64,000 nt of DNA from an uncultured Lutibacter sp. GTDB lineage: Bacteria; Bacteroidota; Bacteroidia; Flavobacteriales; Flavobacteriaceae. Below the pieces are notes generated by a model. The model was not told the DNA's origin. It ran no database searches and saw nothing but the letters and a program-made list of their open reading frames with translations. Below, piece after piece: positions 27,557 through 35,947 of this stretch; the first letter of the stretch is position 1, and each line of letters begins with the position of its first letter. The stretch is from NCBI RefSeq assembly GCF_947495725.1, contig NZ_CANLZZ010000002.1, forward strand, positions 620,001-684,000, in the 5' to 3' direction. The translations under genes and the position numbers were made by a program.

Positions 27557-27649
27557 ATGAATAAGGATATTAAAAATATAAAATCAACTCAATTAAAAAT
27601 GCGAATGCAAATAATGTGTATTTCAATGAGTTGGTATTGCCTAAACTAA
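27557..27649 (+). CDS. Methionine-rich leader peptide 2 (30 aa)
   Basis: A 30-codon frame beginning six bases after the T-run of terminator 1. Met codons fall at 1, 15, 17, 20 and 24, clustered in KMRMQIMCISMSWYCLN at the end, with two Cys codons. Translation could also begin at Met15 (27599). The bases GGTATTGCC (27633-27641, within the Trp-Tyr-Cys-Leu codons) are complementary over nine pairs (one G-U) to GGTAATACC (27690-27698) in the loop of terminator 2. As with leader 1, stalling at Met15-Met20 would leave this strand free for antitermination, and a ribosome at the stop codon would hide it. Confidence 0.72.
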   Translation: MNKDIKNIKSTQLKMRMQIMCISMSWYCLN

Positions 27650-27679
27650 TCTATCTAAAAAAAATAAATTTTAGAATTT

Positions 27680-27719
27680 AAGTCCCTTTGGTAATACCTT
27701 ATCTAAAGGGACTTTTTTT
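27680..27719 (+). terminator. Attenuator terminator 2
   Basis: AAGTCCCTTT (27680-27689) pairs with AAAGGGACTT (27705-27714), followed by seven Ts. The 15-base loop begins with GGTAATACC, the partner of the leader-2 antiterminator strand. It ends 40 bases before metY. Confidence 0.9.
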
Positions 27720-27758
27720 ATTAAAAATTTAAACTAAAAAAACATTAAAAATATTATT

Positions 27759-29039
27759 ATGAGTACTCAAAAAATATCAACACAAGCATTACACGCAGGA
27801 CATGATACAACCCAAACGGCAGGAACAAGAGCAGTTCCTATTTATCAATCTTCGTCATATGTGTTTAATAATACAGAACATGCTGCAAATTTATTTTCAT
27901 TAAAAGAATTAGGTTTTATATATACGCGATTAAACAATCCAACAAACGATATTTTACAACAACGTTTGGCTGCCATTGAAGGTGGAGTTGGAGCGGTAGT
28001 TTTTGCATCTGGAACTTCGGCAATATCAACAGGATTACTTACATTATTAAAAGCAGGTGATCATATTGTTGCATCAAGTAGTTTGTACGGAGGAACTTTT
28101 ACCTTGTTAAATGTTACTTTACCAAGATTGGGAATTACAACAACGTTTGTAGATGCTTCAAATCCTGAGAATTTTAAAGATGCAGTTAAGGAAAACACCA
28201 GGGCATTCTTTGTAGAATCTTTAGGGAATCCAAAATTAGATGTGCTAGATTTAGAAGCAATATCGGAACATTCTAAAACTGCAGGTGTACCATTTATAGT
28301 TGATAATACGGTAGCAAGTCCGGCTTTATTAAACCCAATTAAGCACGGAGCTAATTTGGTAATCCATTCATTAACAAAATACATTGGTGGTCAAGGAAAT
28401 TCATTAGGAGGAGCAATTATTGATGCTGGAACTTTTGATTGGACAAACGGGAAATTCCCTGAATTTACTGAGCCTTCTGAAGGATACCACGGCTTGGTTT
28501 ATAGCGAAGCTTTAGGAGCAGCAGCATTTACATTTAAATTAATTTTAGAAGGATTGCGTGATTTTGGAGGCGCTTTAAGTCCGTTTAATGCGTTTCAAAT
28601 TATTCAAGGATTAGAAACTTTACCAGTTCGTATAAAACAGCACAGTGCAAACGCTCTAGAATTAGCTAAATGGTTAGAAAGCAGAGAGGAAGTTGCTTGG
28701 GTAAATTACCCTGGTTTAGAGAGTAGTAAATACAATAGTTTAGCTAAAAAGTACTTGCCAAGTGGACAAAGTGGTTTAGTAACTTTTGGTGTAAAAGGAG
28801 GTTTTGATGCCGCTAAAAAACTAACGGATGCTACCGAATTGTTTTCATTATTAGCAAATATTGGAGATACAAAATCGTTAATTATTCATCCCGCTAGTAC
28901 AACACATCAACAATTAACAGTTGAGCAACAAGAAAGTGCTGGAGTTACTCAAGATTTAATACGATTATCAGTAGGACTTGAAGATATTGAGGATTTGAAA
29001 AACGATTTAGAGCAGGCATTAATTAAAGGAGGACAATAA
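27759..29039 (+). CDS. metY: O-acetylhomoserine aminocarboxypropyltransferase (sulfhydrylase)
   Basis: 426 aa. A PLP enzyme of the Cys/Met metabolism family that joins O-acetylhomoserine and sulfide to give homocysteine. Features are QSSSYVFNNTEHA near the N-terminus, YTRLNNPTND (about 51-60), ASGTSAIST (about 84-92), and the PLP lysine in HSLTKYIGGQGNS at about residue 206. Length and the GHDTTQTAGTRAVPIYQ start are typical of MetY rather than the shorter cystathionine gamma-synthase. It is preceded by two tandem Met-rich leader/attenuator units. The O-acetylhomoserine donor is made by the next gene. Confidence 0.95.
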   Translation: MSTQKISTQALHAGHDTTQTAGTRAVPIYQSSSYVFNNTEHAANLFSLKELGFIYTRLNNPTNDILQQRLAAIEGGVGAVVFASGTSAISTGLLTLLKAGDHIVASSSLYGGTFTLLNVTLPRLGITTTFVDASNPENFKDAVKENTRAFFVESLGNPKLDVLDLEAISEHSKTAGVPFIVDNTVASPALLNPIKHGANLVIHSLTKYIGGQGNSLGGAIIDAGTFDWTNGKFPEFTEPSEGYHGLVYSEALGAAAFTFKLILEGLRDFGGALSPFNAFQIIQGLETLPVRIKQHSANALELAKWLESREEVAWVNYPGLESSKYNSLAKKYLPSGQSGLVTFGVKGGFDAAKKLTDATELFSLLANIGDTKSLIIHPASTTHQQLTVEQQESAGVTQDLIRLSVGLEDIEDLKNDLEQALIKGGQ

Positions 29040-29061
29040 CTTTAAATTTTTATTAAAAGTT

Positions 29062-29092
29062 TTGTGTGGTACGTATTTATTACGTTAATTTG
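29062..29092 (+). promoter_or_regulatory. Probable promoter of the metX-thrA fusion transcript
   Basis: TTG (29062-29064), 20 bases, TTAATTTG (29085-29092); one mismatch to TAnnTTTG. A TACGTA lies inside the spacer (29070-29075). A matching TTnnTTTG variant precedes the metH riboswitch. Confidence 0.5.
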
Positions 29093-29120
29093 CCAAATAG
29101 TTCATAATCTTATTGAATAA

Positions 29121-29220
29121 TGTTATCAAGAAAGGCAGAGGGAATGGACCCATTGAAGCCTTAGCAACCCTTTATTTTATAAAGAAGGTGCTAAATTCTA
29201 CCCATTTTGGATAGATAACT
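29121..29220 (+). promoter_or_regulatory. SAM-I (S-box) riboswitch upstream of the metX-thrA fusion gene
   Basis: P1 strands are GTTATC (29122-29127) and GATAAC (29214-29219). Between them are the conserved SAM-I elements AAGAAAGGCAGAGGGA, GAAGCCTTAGCAACC and AAGGTGCTA. The gene starts about 100 bases later. A small stem (AAATTAC/GTAATTT, 29226-29244) lies just downstream with only a weak T-rich tail, so the switch may act on termination or on access of the ribosome. Confidence 0.92.
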
Positions 29221-29318
29221 CAAGCAAATTACATCCAGTAATTTTAAACTTTTCTCATAATATTAATCATTAAGCAATTTAAAATTAAAACAATACGTTT
29301 TTATTAATTTACTTATTA

Positions 29319-32300
29319 ATGAGTCAATTGAAAAATATAGTAATTACAGATTTTGTTCCTGAAAAAGGAACAAAATCTGTTGATATTGAACTTTCCTATC
29401 AAATTTTTGGTAAGGAGTTACATAGTGCACCTATTGTACTTGTAAATCATGCTTTAACCGGGAATTCTGAAGTGGCAGGTGAAAATGGCTGGTGGAAAGA
29501 TGTAATAGGTGAGAACAAGGCAATTGATACTCAAAATTATACAATCTTAGCTTTTAATATTCCGGGAAACGGTTTTGATGGTTTTGTGATTGAAAATTAT
29601 AAAGAATTTGTAGCAAGAGATATTGCCAAAATATTTCTTACAGGACTAGAATATTTAAAAATTGAAAAGTTATTTGCACTAGTTGGAGGTTCTCTTGGAG
29701 GGGGAATTGCCTGGGAAATGGCAGTTTTAAGTCCAAAAATTACTAAGCATTTAATAACTATTGCAACCGATTGGAAATCTACAGACTGGTTAATTGCTAA
29801 TTGTCAAATTCAAGAACAATTTTTATCAAATTCTAGCAATCCCGTTCACGATGCACGTATGCATGCAATGCTTTGTTATAGGACGCCAGAATCCTTTAAA
29901 GAGCGTTTTCAACGATCTAAGAATGAAGAGCTAGAGATATTTAATGTAGAAAGCTGGTTGTTGCATCACGGTAAGAAACTACAAGAACGATTTCAGCTTT
30001 CAGCATATAAATTAATGAATCAATTATTAAGATCTATCGATGCAACAAAAGATAGAGAAGAGAATATTTTAGATTCAATAAAAGCAAATATTCATATTAT
30101 TGGTGTTGATTCTGATTTGTTTTTTACAGCTGAAGAAAACAAAGAAACACATAAACAACTGGCATTAATTAATCCAAATGTTACATATAGCGAAATTAAC
30201 TCGGTACACGGACACGATGCCTTTTTAATGGAGTATAAACAATTAGAGAAAATAATAGATCCTATATTTAATCAAGATTCTAAAAAGAATAAAATGAAAA
30301 TATTAAAATTCGGAGGAAAATCCTTAGCAAATGGTGTAGGTTTAGAAAGTACTTTAGGTATTATTTCTAAAAAAGTGAATAATAAGGAGCAAGTTGCGGT
30401 AGTGGTTTCGGCACGTGGTAAAACTACCGACCAATTGGAATCAATTCTTGAAAAAGCTAAAAATGATTTACCTTATATAGAAGAGTTTGAAAAACTGAAA
30501 GAATATCAGTTACAACCAGACAAAACGGTTGATTTATCTGAAGAATTTCAATTGTTAAATGAAATATTTAAAGGAGTAAATTTATTAGGAGATTATAGCT
30601 TAAAAGTTAAAGACCAAGTATTGGCTCAGGGTGAGCTATTATCGTCCAAAGTTATTGCGCAATTATTAAAGACGAATAACGTAAATGCTACTTTTGTAGA
30701 TTCTCGTAAGTTGATTAAAACGGATAACCAATTTGGAAAGGCAATTGTATTTGAGAGTGTTTCAGAAGAAAATGTTATTGAACATTTTAGAAATGTTGAA
30801 GCCAATGAAGTTCAAATAATTACTGGATTTATAGGTTCAAATTTAAAAGGTGATACAACAACATTGGGTAGAAACGGAAGTAATTATTCTGCAGCCTTAA
30901 TTGCTAATTTTTTAAATGCAGAAGAGTTTCAAAATTATACGCACGTAAATGGAATTTATACAGCTAATCCGGATTTAGTTGAAAATTCCAAAAAAATAGA
31001 GAAATTGTCCTATCAAGAAGCAAATGAAATGGCCAATTTTGGAGCAAATATTTTGCACGCTAAAACTATAATTCCACTTATTCAAAAGAATATTCCCTTA
31101 AGAATTTTAAATACTTTCGATAATGAAAATGAAGGAACTTTAATAGGTCCTGAAACAGAACAAGGAGGAATAAAATCCTTATCTGTTCAAGAAGACGTTG
31201 CGCTAGTAAATTTAGTTGGAAGAGGTTTATTAGGTAAGGTAGGTGTTGATGGACGTATATTTAGTGCACTTGGAAAAGAAAGTATAAGTGTTAGTATTAT
31301 TTCTCAAGGTTCGTCCGAAAGAGGGATAGGTTTTATTGTAGATGCAAAAGATGGTTATAAGGCTAAAAAAGTGCTCGAAAACGAGTTTAAAAATGAATTT
31401 CAAAGCAAAGATGTTAGTCAAATTTACGTAAAGGAAAATGTATCGGTTATTTCAATAATAGGACAAAGCTTGTATTCATTTAACCAACCATACGGAGCTT
31501 TAATTAAAAACCAAATAACACCTATACTTATTAATAATACTGTTACTGGTGAAAATGTTTGTTTGGTGGTAAAAAAATCCGATTTAAATAAAGCTGTAAA
31601 TGTAATTCATGGAGAGATTTTTGGAGTTTCAAAAAATATAAATATTGCAGTTTTTGGTAAAGGATTAGTAGGTGGAACTTTAATAAATCAAATTTTAAAG
31701 AGCAAAGAAAATATTGTTAAAAGAAAAAATATAAACTTAAATATTTTTGCAGTTGCAAATTCATCAAAAGTATTATTATCTAAAAATGGGGTTTCAGAAA
31801 ATTGGGAGCAAGATTTAAGTAATGCATCGGTAGATAATAGTATTGAAAATATTCTTGAATATGCCCAAAAGTATCATTTAGAAAACTTAATTGCAATAGA
31901 TAATACTGCTAGTAGCGATTTTGTAAAGAGTTATATTGAATTAGTTGAAAATGGATTTGATTTAATTTCTTCTAATAAAATAGCAAACACTTTAGATTAT
32001 ACTTTTTATAAAGAATTACGTCAAAAATTAAAAGATAATAAGAAAACATATTTATACGAGACTAATGTTGGAGCTGGACTTCCTTTAATTGATACTATTA
32101 AATTGTTACATGATTCTGGTGAGAATATTACAGGTATTAGAGGTGTATTTTCTGGATCTTTAAGTTATTTGTTCAATACGTTTTCAGTTGAAGATAGACC
32201 GTTTAGTGCAGTTTTAAAAGAGGCTATAGATAGTGGATATACAGAACCAGATCCGCGTGAAGATTTATGTGGAAATGATGTTGGAAGAAAATTATTAATT

Positions 32301-32708
32301 TTGGCTCGTGAACTCGATTTGCAAAATGAATTTGATGATGTGGTGATTGAAAATTTAATTCCTGAAAATTTAAGAGAAGGTTCTTCGGAGGAATTTTTGG
32401 GAAGATTGAAGGAGTTTGATGCGTATTATCAAAAAATAAAAGAAGATCAAGAAGAAGGACATGTACTAAGGTATATTGGCGATTTATCGGGAAATTTACA
32501 AGAAGATAAAGGGGTGTTGGAAGTTAAATTAATTTCAGTTCCAGCAAACAGCGCTTTAGGTCAAATAAAAGGTGCAGATGCTATATTTGAAGTATTTACC
32601 GAATCATATGGTGAAAAACCAATTGTAATTCAAGGAGCCGGAGCTGGTGCAGCGGTAACTGCAAGAGGTGTATTTGGAGATATATTACGCTTAGCGGAAA
32701 AGCATTAA
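29319..32708 (+). CDS. thrA: Triple fusion: homoserine O-acetyltransferase-like domain + aspartokinase + homoserine dehydrogenase
   Basis: 1129 aa in one unbroken frame. Residues 1-322 are a MetX-type alpha/beta hydrolase: LVNHALTGNSEVAG, nucleophile elbow ALVGGSLGGGIAWEMA, acid GVDSDLFFTAEE, and catalytic His in SVHGHDAFLMEY. Residues about 326-610 are aspartokinase (KILKFGGKSLANG, VVVSARGKTTDQL, TTTLGRNGSNYSAAL), followed by ACT-like regulatory domains to about 770. Residues about 773-1129 are homoserine dehydrogenase (INIAVFGKGLVGG, NVGAGLPLIDTI, DLCGNDVGRKLL). One polypeptide thus carries out three of the steps from aspartate to O-acetylhomoserine, the substrate of MetY. It is under SAM-I riboswitch control. 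Confidence 0.93.
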   Translation: MSQLKNIVITDFVPEKGTKSVDIELSYQIFGKELHSAPIVLVNHALTGNSEVAGENGWWKDVIGENKAIDTQNYTILAFNIPGNGFDGFVIENYKEFVARDIAKIFLTGLEYLKIEKLFALVGGSLGGGIAWEMAVLSPKITKHLITIATDWKSTDWLIANCQIQEQFLSNSSNPVHDARMHAMLCYRTPESFKERFQRSKNEELEIFNVESWLLHHGKKLQERFQLSAYKLMNQLLRSIDATKDREENILDSIKANIHIIGVDSDLFFTAEENKETHKQLALINPNVTYSEINSVHGHDAFLMEYKQLEKIIDPIFNQDSKKNKMKILKFGGKSLANGVGLESTLGIISKKVNNKEQVAVVVSARGKTTDQLESILEKAKNDLPYIEEFEKLKEYQLQPDKTVDLSEEFQLLNEIFKGVNLLGDYSLKVKDQVLAQGELLSSKVIAQLLKTNNVNATFVDSRKLIKTDNQFGKAIVFESVSEENVIEHFRNVEANEVQIITGFIGSNLKGDTTTLGRNGSNYSAALIANFLNAEEFQNYTHVNGIYTANPDLVENSKKIEKLSYQEANEMANFGANILHAKTIIPLIQKNIPLRILNTFDNENEGTLIGPETEQGGIKSLSVQEDVALVNLVGRGLLGKVGVDGRIFSALGKESISVSIISQGSSERGIGFIVDAKDGYKAKKVLENEFKNEFQSKDVSQIYVKENVSVISIIGQSLYSFNQPYGALIKNQITPILINNTVTGENVCLVVKKSDLNKAVNVIHGEIFGVSKNINIAVFGKGLVGGTLINQILKSKENIVKRKNINLNIFAVANSSKVLLSKNGVSENWEQDLSNASVDNSIENILEYAQKYHLENLIAIDNTASSDFVKSYIELVENGFDLISSNKIANTLDYTFYKELRQKLKDNKKTYLYETNVGAGLPLIDTIKLLHDSGENITGIRGVFSGSLSYLFNTFSVEDRPFSAVLKEAIDSGYTEPDPREDLCGNDVGRKLLILARELDLQNEFDDVVIENLIPENLREGSSEEFLGRLKEFDAYYQKIKEDQEEGHVLRYIGDLSGNLQEDKGVLEVKLISVPANSALGQIKGADAIFEVFTESYGEKPIVIQGAGAGAAVTARGVFGDILRLAEKH

Positions 32709-32744
32709 GATTTAACAATTACCAACTAAAGAACTACTATTGTA

Positions 32745-33914
32745 ATGAGTGATAAAAATTTTGAGACAGAAGCCATAAGAACACAAATTGAACGTTCGCA
32801 ATTTCAAGAACATACAACTCCAATGTATGTAACTTCAAGTTTTGTTTTTGATGATGCTGAAGATATGAGAGCTTCGTTTACAGAAGAAAAGATTAAAAAC
32901 ATTTATTCTCGTTATAGCAATCCTAATACTTCTGAATTCGTTGAAAAAGTTATGAAGATGGAAGGAGCAGAAGACGGTTATGCTTTTGCCTCAGGAATGG
33001 CGGCTATATATTCAACTTTTGCAGCACTATTAAGTAGCGGTGATCATATTGTTTCTGCGCGTTCAATTTTTGGATCAACCCATACTTTGTTTACTAAATA
33101 TTTTCCTAAATGGAATATTACAACTTCCTATTTCGACATTAATAACCCAGCTGAAATAGAAGCGTTAATAACTCCAGCTACAAAAATATTATATGCCGAA
33201 TCTCCAACAAATCCAGGTGTTGATATTATTGATTTGGAATTGCTAGGTGAAATTGCTAAAAAACATAATTTATTATTAATAATTGATAATTGTTTTGCAA
33301 CACCTTATATACAGCAACCTATAAAATATGGAGCAGATCTAGTGGTGCATTCAGCTACTAAATTAATGGATGGACAAGGTCGTGTTTTGGGTGGGGTTAC
33401 TGTTGGAAAGGCCAAGTTAATTCGTGAAATTTATTTATTTGCACGTAATACAGGTCCTTCTTTATCTCCTTTTAACGCTTGGACATTGAGTAAAAGTTTA
33501 GAAACGTTGGCTGTGCGAGTTGATAGACATTGCGATAATGCATTAAAAATTGCCGAAAACCTTCAAGGTAACAAGCATATTTCCAATGTAAAATATCCAT
33601 TTTTAAAATCGCATCCACAATATGAAATTGCTAAAAAGCAAATGAAATTAGGGGGTAATATTATTGCAGTGGAGGTAAAAGGAGGAATAGAAGCAGGTAG
33701 AAAATTTTTAGATGCAATTAAAATGTGTTCATTATCTGCTAACTTAGGTGATACCCGAACTATAGTTACACACCCAGCTTCTACAACACATAGTAAATTA
33801 AGTGAAGATGAAAGACTTTCTGTTGGAATAACAGCCGGTTTAGTGCGTATTTCGGTTGGATTAGAAAATGTAGATGATATAATTCAGGACATTACACAGG
33901 CTTTAAATAATTAA
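32745..33914 (+). CDS. metZ: Trans-sulfuration PLP enzyme, O-succinyl/acetylhomoserine sulfhydrylase (MetZ)-like
   Basis: 389 aa of the Cys/Met metabolism PLP family. Features are TTPMYVTSSFVFDD, IYSRYSNPNTSEF (about 51-63), FASGMAAIYST (about 83-93), SPTNPGVDIIDL, and the PLP lysine in HSATKLMDGQGRVLGG at about residue 204. The DGQGRVLGG segment and length favour the MetZ-type sulfhydrylase over cystathionine gamma-synthase, though the two are hard to separate by eye. It starts 36 bases after the fusion gene and is probably co-transcribed behind the SAM-I riboswitch. With metY this gives two homocysteine-forming enzymes. Confidence 0.88.
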   Translation: MSDKNFETEAIRTQIERSQFQEHTTPMYVTSSFVFDDAEDMRASFTEEKIKNIYSRYSNPNTSEFVEKVMKMEGAEDGYAFASGMAAIYSTFAALLSSGDHIVSARSIFGSTHTLFTKYFPKWNITTSYFDINNPAEIEALITPATKILYAESPTNPGVDIIDLELLGEIAKKHNLLLIIDNCFATPYIQQPIKYGADLVVHSATKLMDGQGRVLGGVTVGKAKLIREIYLFARNTGPSLSPFNAWTLSKSLETLAVRVDRHCDNALKIAENLQGNKHISNVKYPFLKSHPQYEIAKKQMKLGGNIIAVEVKGGIEAGRKFLDAIKMCSLSANLGDTRTIVTHPASTTHSKLSEDERLSVGITAGLVRISVGLENVDDIIQDITQALNN

Positions 33915-33959
33915 ATTTTATAACGGTTTTTTAAGAATATCATAAATATTTAAAAAAAG

Positions 33960-33981
33960 TTCGATCTATTAGTCTATCGAA
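33960..33981. promoter_or_regulatory. Inverted repeat TTCGAT-N10-ATCGAA, candidate operator of the sulfate operon
   Basis: TTCGAT (33960-33965) and ATCGAA (33976-33981) form a perfect 6-bp inverted repeat with a 10-base spacer, abutting the -33 TTG of the operon promoter. A bound dimer would interfere with, or touch, RNA polymerase. Confidence 0.5.
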
Positions 33982-34012
33982 TTGGTAGGGTAATAAAAAA
34001 ATAGTATGTTTG
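33982..34012 (+). promoter_or_regulatory. Promoter of the sulfate-assimilation operon
   Basis: TTG (33982-33984), 20 bases, TATGTTTG (34005-34012); transcription should start near 34018, 24 bases before the DUF2061 gene. Confidence 0.7.
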
Positions 34013-34041
34013 CATTTTAAAATTAGATAAAAGTTTAAAAA

Positions 34042-34311
34042 ATGATGTTAGATCAAATTTTTATTTCAAATAAACAGCAAAAGCAAGAGGATAGCTATGA
34101 AGCAGCTCGTTCTTCTGAAAAACCTATACGTAGTGTAGTGAAAGCTATTAGTTGGAGAATTATTGGTACACTTGATACAATGGTAATTTCTTGGGTAATT
34201 ACTGGGGAATTAGCAATGGCAATTTCAATTGGATCAATAGAGGTAGTTACAAAAATGATTTTATATTATGGTCATGAAAGAATTTGGAATTTAATTAAAT
34301 GGAGAAAGTAA
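34042..34311 (+). CDS. DUF2061 membrane protein of the sulfate-assimilation operon
   Basis: 89 aa. After a polar N-terminus the DUF2061 pattern follows: KPIRSVVKAISWRIIGTLDT, then two membrane segments (MVISWVITGELAMAISIG and VVTKMILYYGHERIW). The family is repeatedly found at the head of sulfate-reduction operons in Bacteroidota, so a role in sulfate entry or in this pathway is likely but unproven. Its stop overlaps the cysH start (TAATG at 34309-34313), giving tight coupling. Confidence 0.85.
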   Translation: MMLDQIFISNKQQKQEDSYEAARSSEKPIRSVVKAISWRIIGTLDTMVISWVITGELAMAISIGSIEVVTKMILYYGHERIWNLIKWRK

Positions 34312-34928
34312 TGAGTAATTTAGATATAGAAAAAATAAATAACGAACTTGAAGGGAAATCGCCACAAGAGATAATAGAATGGGCTATTTCTTATGCCAAA
34401 AATGCAGTTGTAACAACAAATTTTAGACCATATGAGGTTGCGATTTTACATGCAACAACTAAGGTTAACAAGGATTTAAAAGTTATTTGGTGCGATACTG
34501 GTTATAATACACCACAAACATATAAACATGCAAATGAGTTAATTGAAACTTTAAACTTAAATGTTCATTTATATGTTCCTAAACAAACTTCGGCACATAG
34601 AGATGCAACTATTGGAATTCCACAAATTGATGATCCATTACATAAAGTGTTTACCGAGCAAGTAAAATTAGAACCATTTAATAGAGCAATGAAAGAACAT
34701 AAGCCAGATGTTTGGTTTACAAATTTACGTAGAGGTCAAACAGCTTTTAGAGATAGTATTAGTGTGGTTTCATTAAGTAAGGATGGTGTTTTAAAAGTAA
34801 GTCCATTTTATAATTGGAGTGATGAGGAATTAGATAGCTATCTAGAAAAAAATAATTTGCCAAACGAATTTAAATATTTCGATCCAACAAAAGTATTAGA
34901 AAATAGAGAATGTGGATTACATTCATAA
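34311..34928 (+). CDS. cysH: Phosphoadenosine/adenosine phosphosulfate reductase
   Basis: 205 aa from the ATG at 34311, which overlaps the preceding stop codon; an ATG at 34299 in frame is less likely because it lies inside the upstream gene. The enzyme reduces activated sulfate to sulfite. Seen motifs are the PP-loop-derived TNFRPYEVAILHATTKV, WFTNLRRGQTAFR, and the C-terminal catalytic ECGLH. The CC...CxxC cysteines that hold a [4Fe-4S] cluster in typical APS reductases are absent, so by sequence it looks like the thioredoxin-dependent PAPS type. No APS kinase is in this operon. Confidence 0.93.
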   Translation: MSNLDIEKINNELEGKSPQEIIEWAISYAKNAVVTTNFRPYEVAILHATTKVNKDLKVIWCDTGYNTPQTYKHANELIETLNLNVHLYVPKQTSAHRDATIGIPQIDDPLHKVFTEQVKLEPFNRAMKEHKPDVWFTNLRRGQTAFRDSISVVSLSKDGVLKVSPFYNWSDEELDSYLEKNNLPNEFKYFDPTKVLENRECGLHS

Positions 34929-34938
34929 AAAGAGAATT

Positions 34939-35838
34939 ATGACAGATAAATTATATATAAATCAATTAGAGAACGAAGCAATTTACATTATGAGAGAAGT
35001 TGCAGCGCAGTTTGAAAAACCTGTACTTTTATTCTCGGGAGGAAAGGATTCAATAACCTTGGTTAGATTGGCCCAAAAAGCATTCTACCCATCAAAAATT
35101 CCTTTTCCATTAATGCATATTGATACTGGCCATAATTTTCCTGAAACTATTGAGTTTAGAGATCGTTTAGTAAAGGAATTAGGTGTAGAGTTAATTGTAC
35201 GTAATGTGCAAGATTCAATCGATCAAGGAAAAGTTAAAGAAGAATCAGGTCGTTATTCTAGTAGAAATATGTTGCAAACAACAACATTGTTAGATGCCAT
35301 TGAAGAATTTAAATTTGATGCTTGTATAGGTGGTGCGCGTAGAGATGAGGAAAAAGCAAGAGCTAAAGAACGTATATTTTCGGTACGTGATGATTTTGGA
35401 CAATGGGATGAAAAAAACCAACGTCCCGAATTATTTGATATGTTAAATGGTGAAATTGATTTTGGACAAAATGTACGTGTTTTTCCAATTTCTAACTGGA
35501 CAGAATTAGATGTTTGGACTTATATAGAAAATGAAGAATTAGAAATCCCATCAATCTATTTTGCACACAAAAGAAATGTGTTTTTAAGAGACGGACTTAT
35601 TTGGTCAGCTTCAGAACATGTGTATAAAGATGAAGAGGAAAAAGTTGAAGAGCGTATGGTTAGGTTTAGAACTGTTGGAGATATGAGTTGTACAGCTGCG
35701 GTAGATTCTTATGCTGAAACAATTAGTCAGGTTGTAGCTGAAATTAGAGACTCTAGTATTTCAGAAAGAGGTGCAAGAATTGACGATAAAAGATCGGAAG
35801 CAGCAATGGAAGAGCGCAAACAACAAGGGTACTTTTAA
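34939..35838 (+). CDS. cysD: Sulfate adenylyltransferase subunit 2
   Basis: 299 aa from ATG at 34939, 10 bases after the cysH stop; the longer frame from 34912 would overlap cysH and adds nothing conserved. CysD is the catalytic subunit of ATP sulfurylase, making APS from sulfate and ATP. The PP-loop LLFSGGKDSITL lies at about residues 30-41, followed by MHIDTGHNFPETIEFRD, GARRDEEKARAKER and SNWTELDVW, all diagnostic. It works with the CysN GTPase encoded next. Confidence 0.97.
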   Translation: MTDKLYINQLENEAIYIMREVAAQFEKPVLLFSGGKDSITLVRLAQKAFYPSKIPFPLMHIDTGHNFPETIEFRDRLVKELGVELIVRNVQDSIDQGKVKEESGRYSSRNMLQTTTLLDAIEEFKFDACIGGARRDEEKARAKERIFSVRDDFGQWDEKNQRPELFDMLNGEIDFGQNVRVFPISNWTELDVWTYIENEELEIPSIYFAHKRNVFLRDGLIWSASEHVYKDEEEKVEERMVRFRTVGDMSCTAAVDSYAETISQVVAEIRDSSISERGARIDDKRSEAAMEERKQQGYF

Positions 35839-35908
35839 AATTTTCTTCGGAAAATTTAGCTTTTGGCATCTAGTCATTAGCAGATTTATAAAAATAATAT
35901 TAAAATTT

Positions 35909-35940
35909 AGCCAATAGCAAATAGCGAATGGCGTATAGCT
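35909..35940. repeat. Degenerate heptamer tandem repeat (AGCNAAT-like) between cysD and cysN
   Basis: Successive 7-base units AGCCAAT, AGCAAAT, AGCGAAT, GGCGTAT, then AGCT, ending 8 bases before the cysN start codon. Confidence 0.6.
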
Positions 35941-35947
35941 AAAAAGA

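Noticed and set aside
27430..27649. The two short frames before metY as chance open frames
   Set aside because: Each is followed by a strong terminator, each is enriched in Met codons, and each has a terminal segment complementary to its terminator region; chance is a poor explanation.
29319..32708. Artificial joining of metX and thrA
   Set aside because: The frame is unbroken with a Lys/Asn linker of normal codon use and no stop or repeat at the junction.
34299..34310. Earlier start for cysH at 34299
   Set aside because: It lies inside the DUF2061 gene and adds only four non-conserved residues; the TAATG overlap at 34309-34313 is the better start.
34912..34938. Earlier start for cysD at 34912
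   Set aside because: It would overlap the end of cysH, and the conserved sequence begins after the ATG at 34939.
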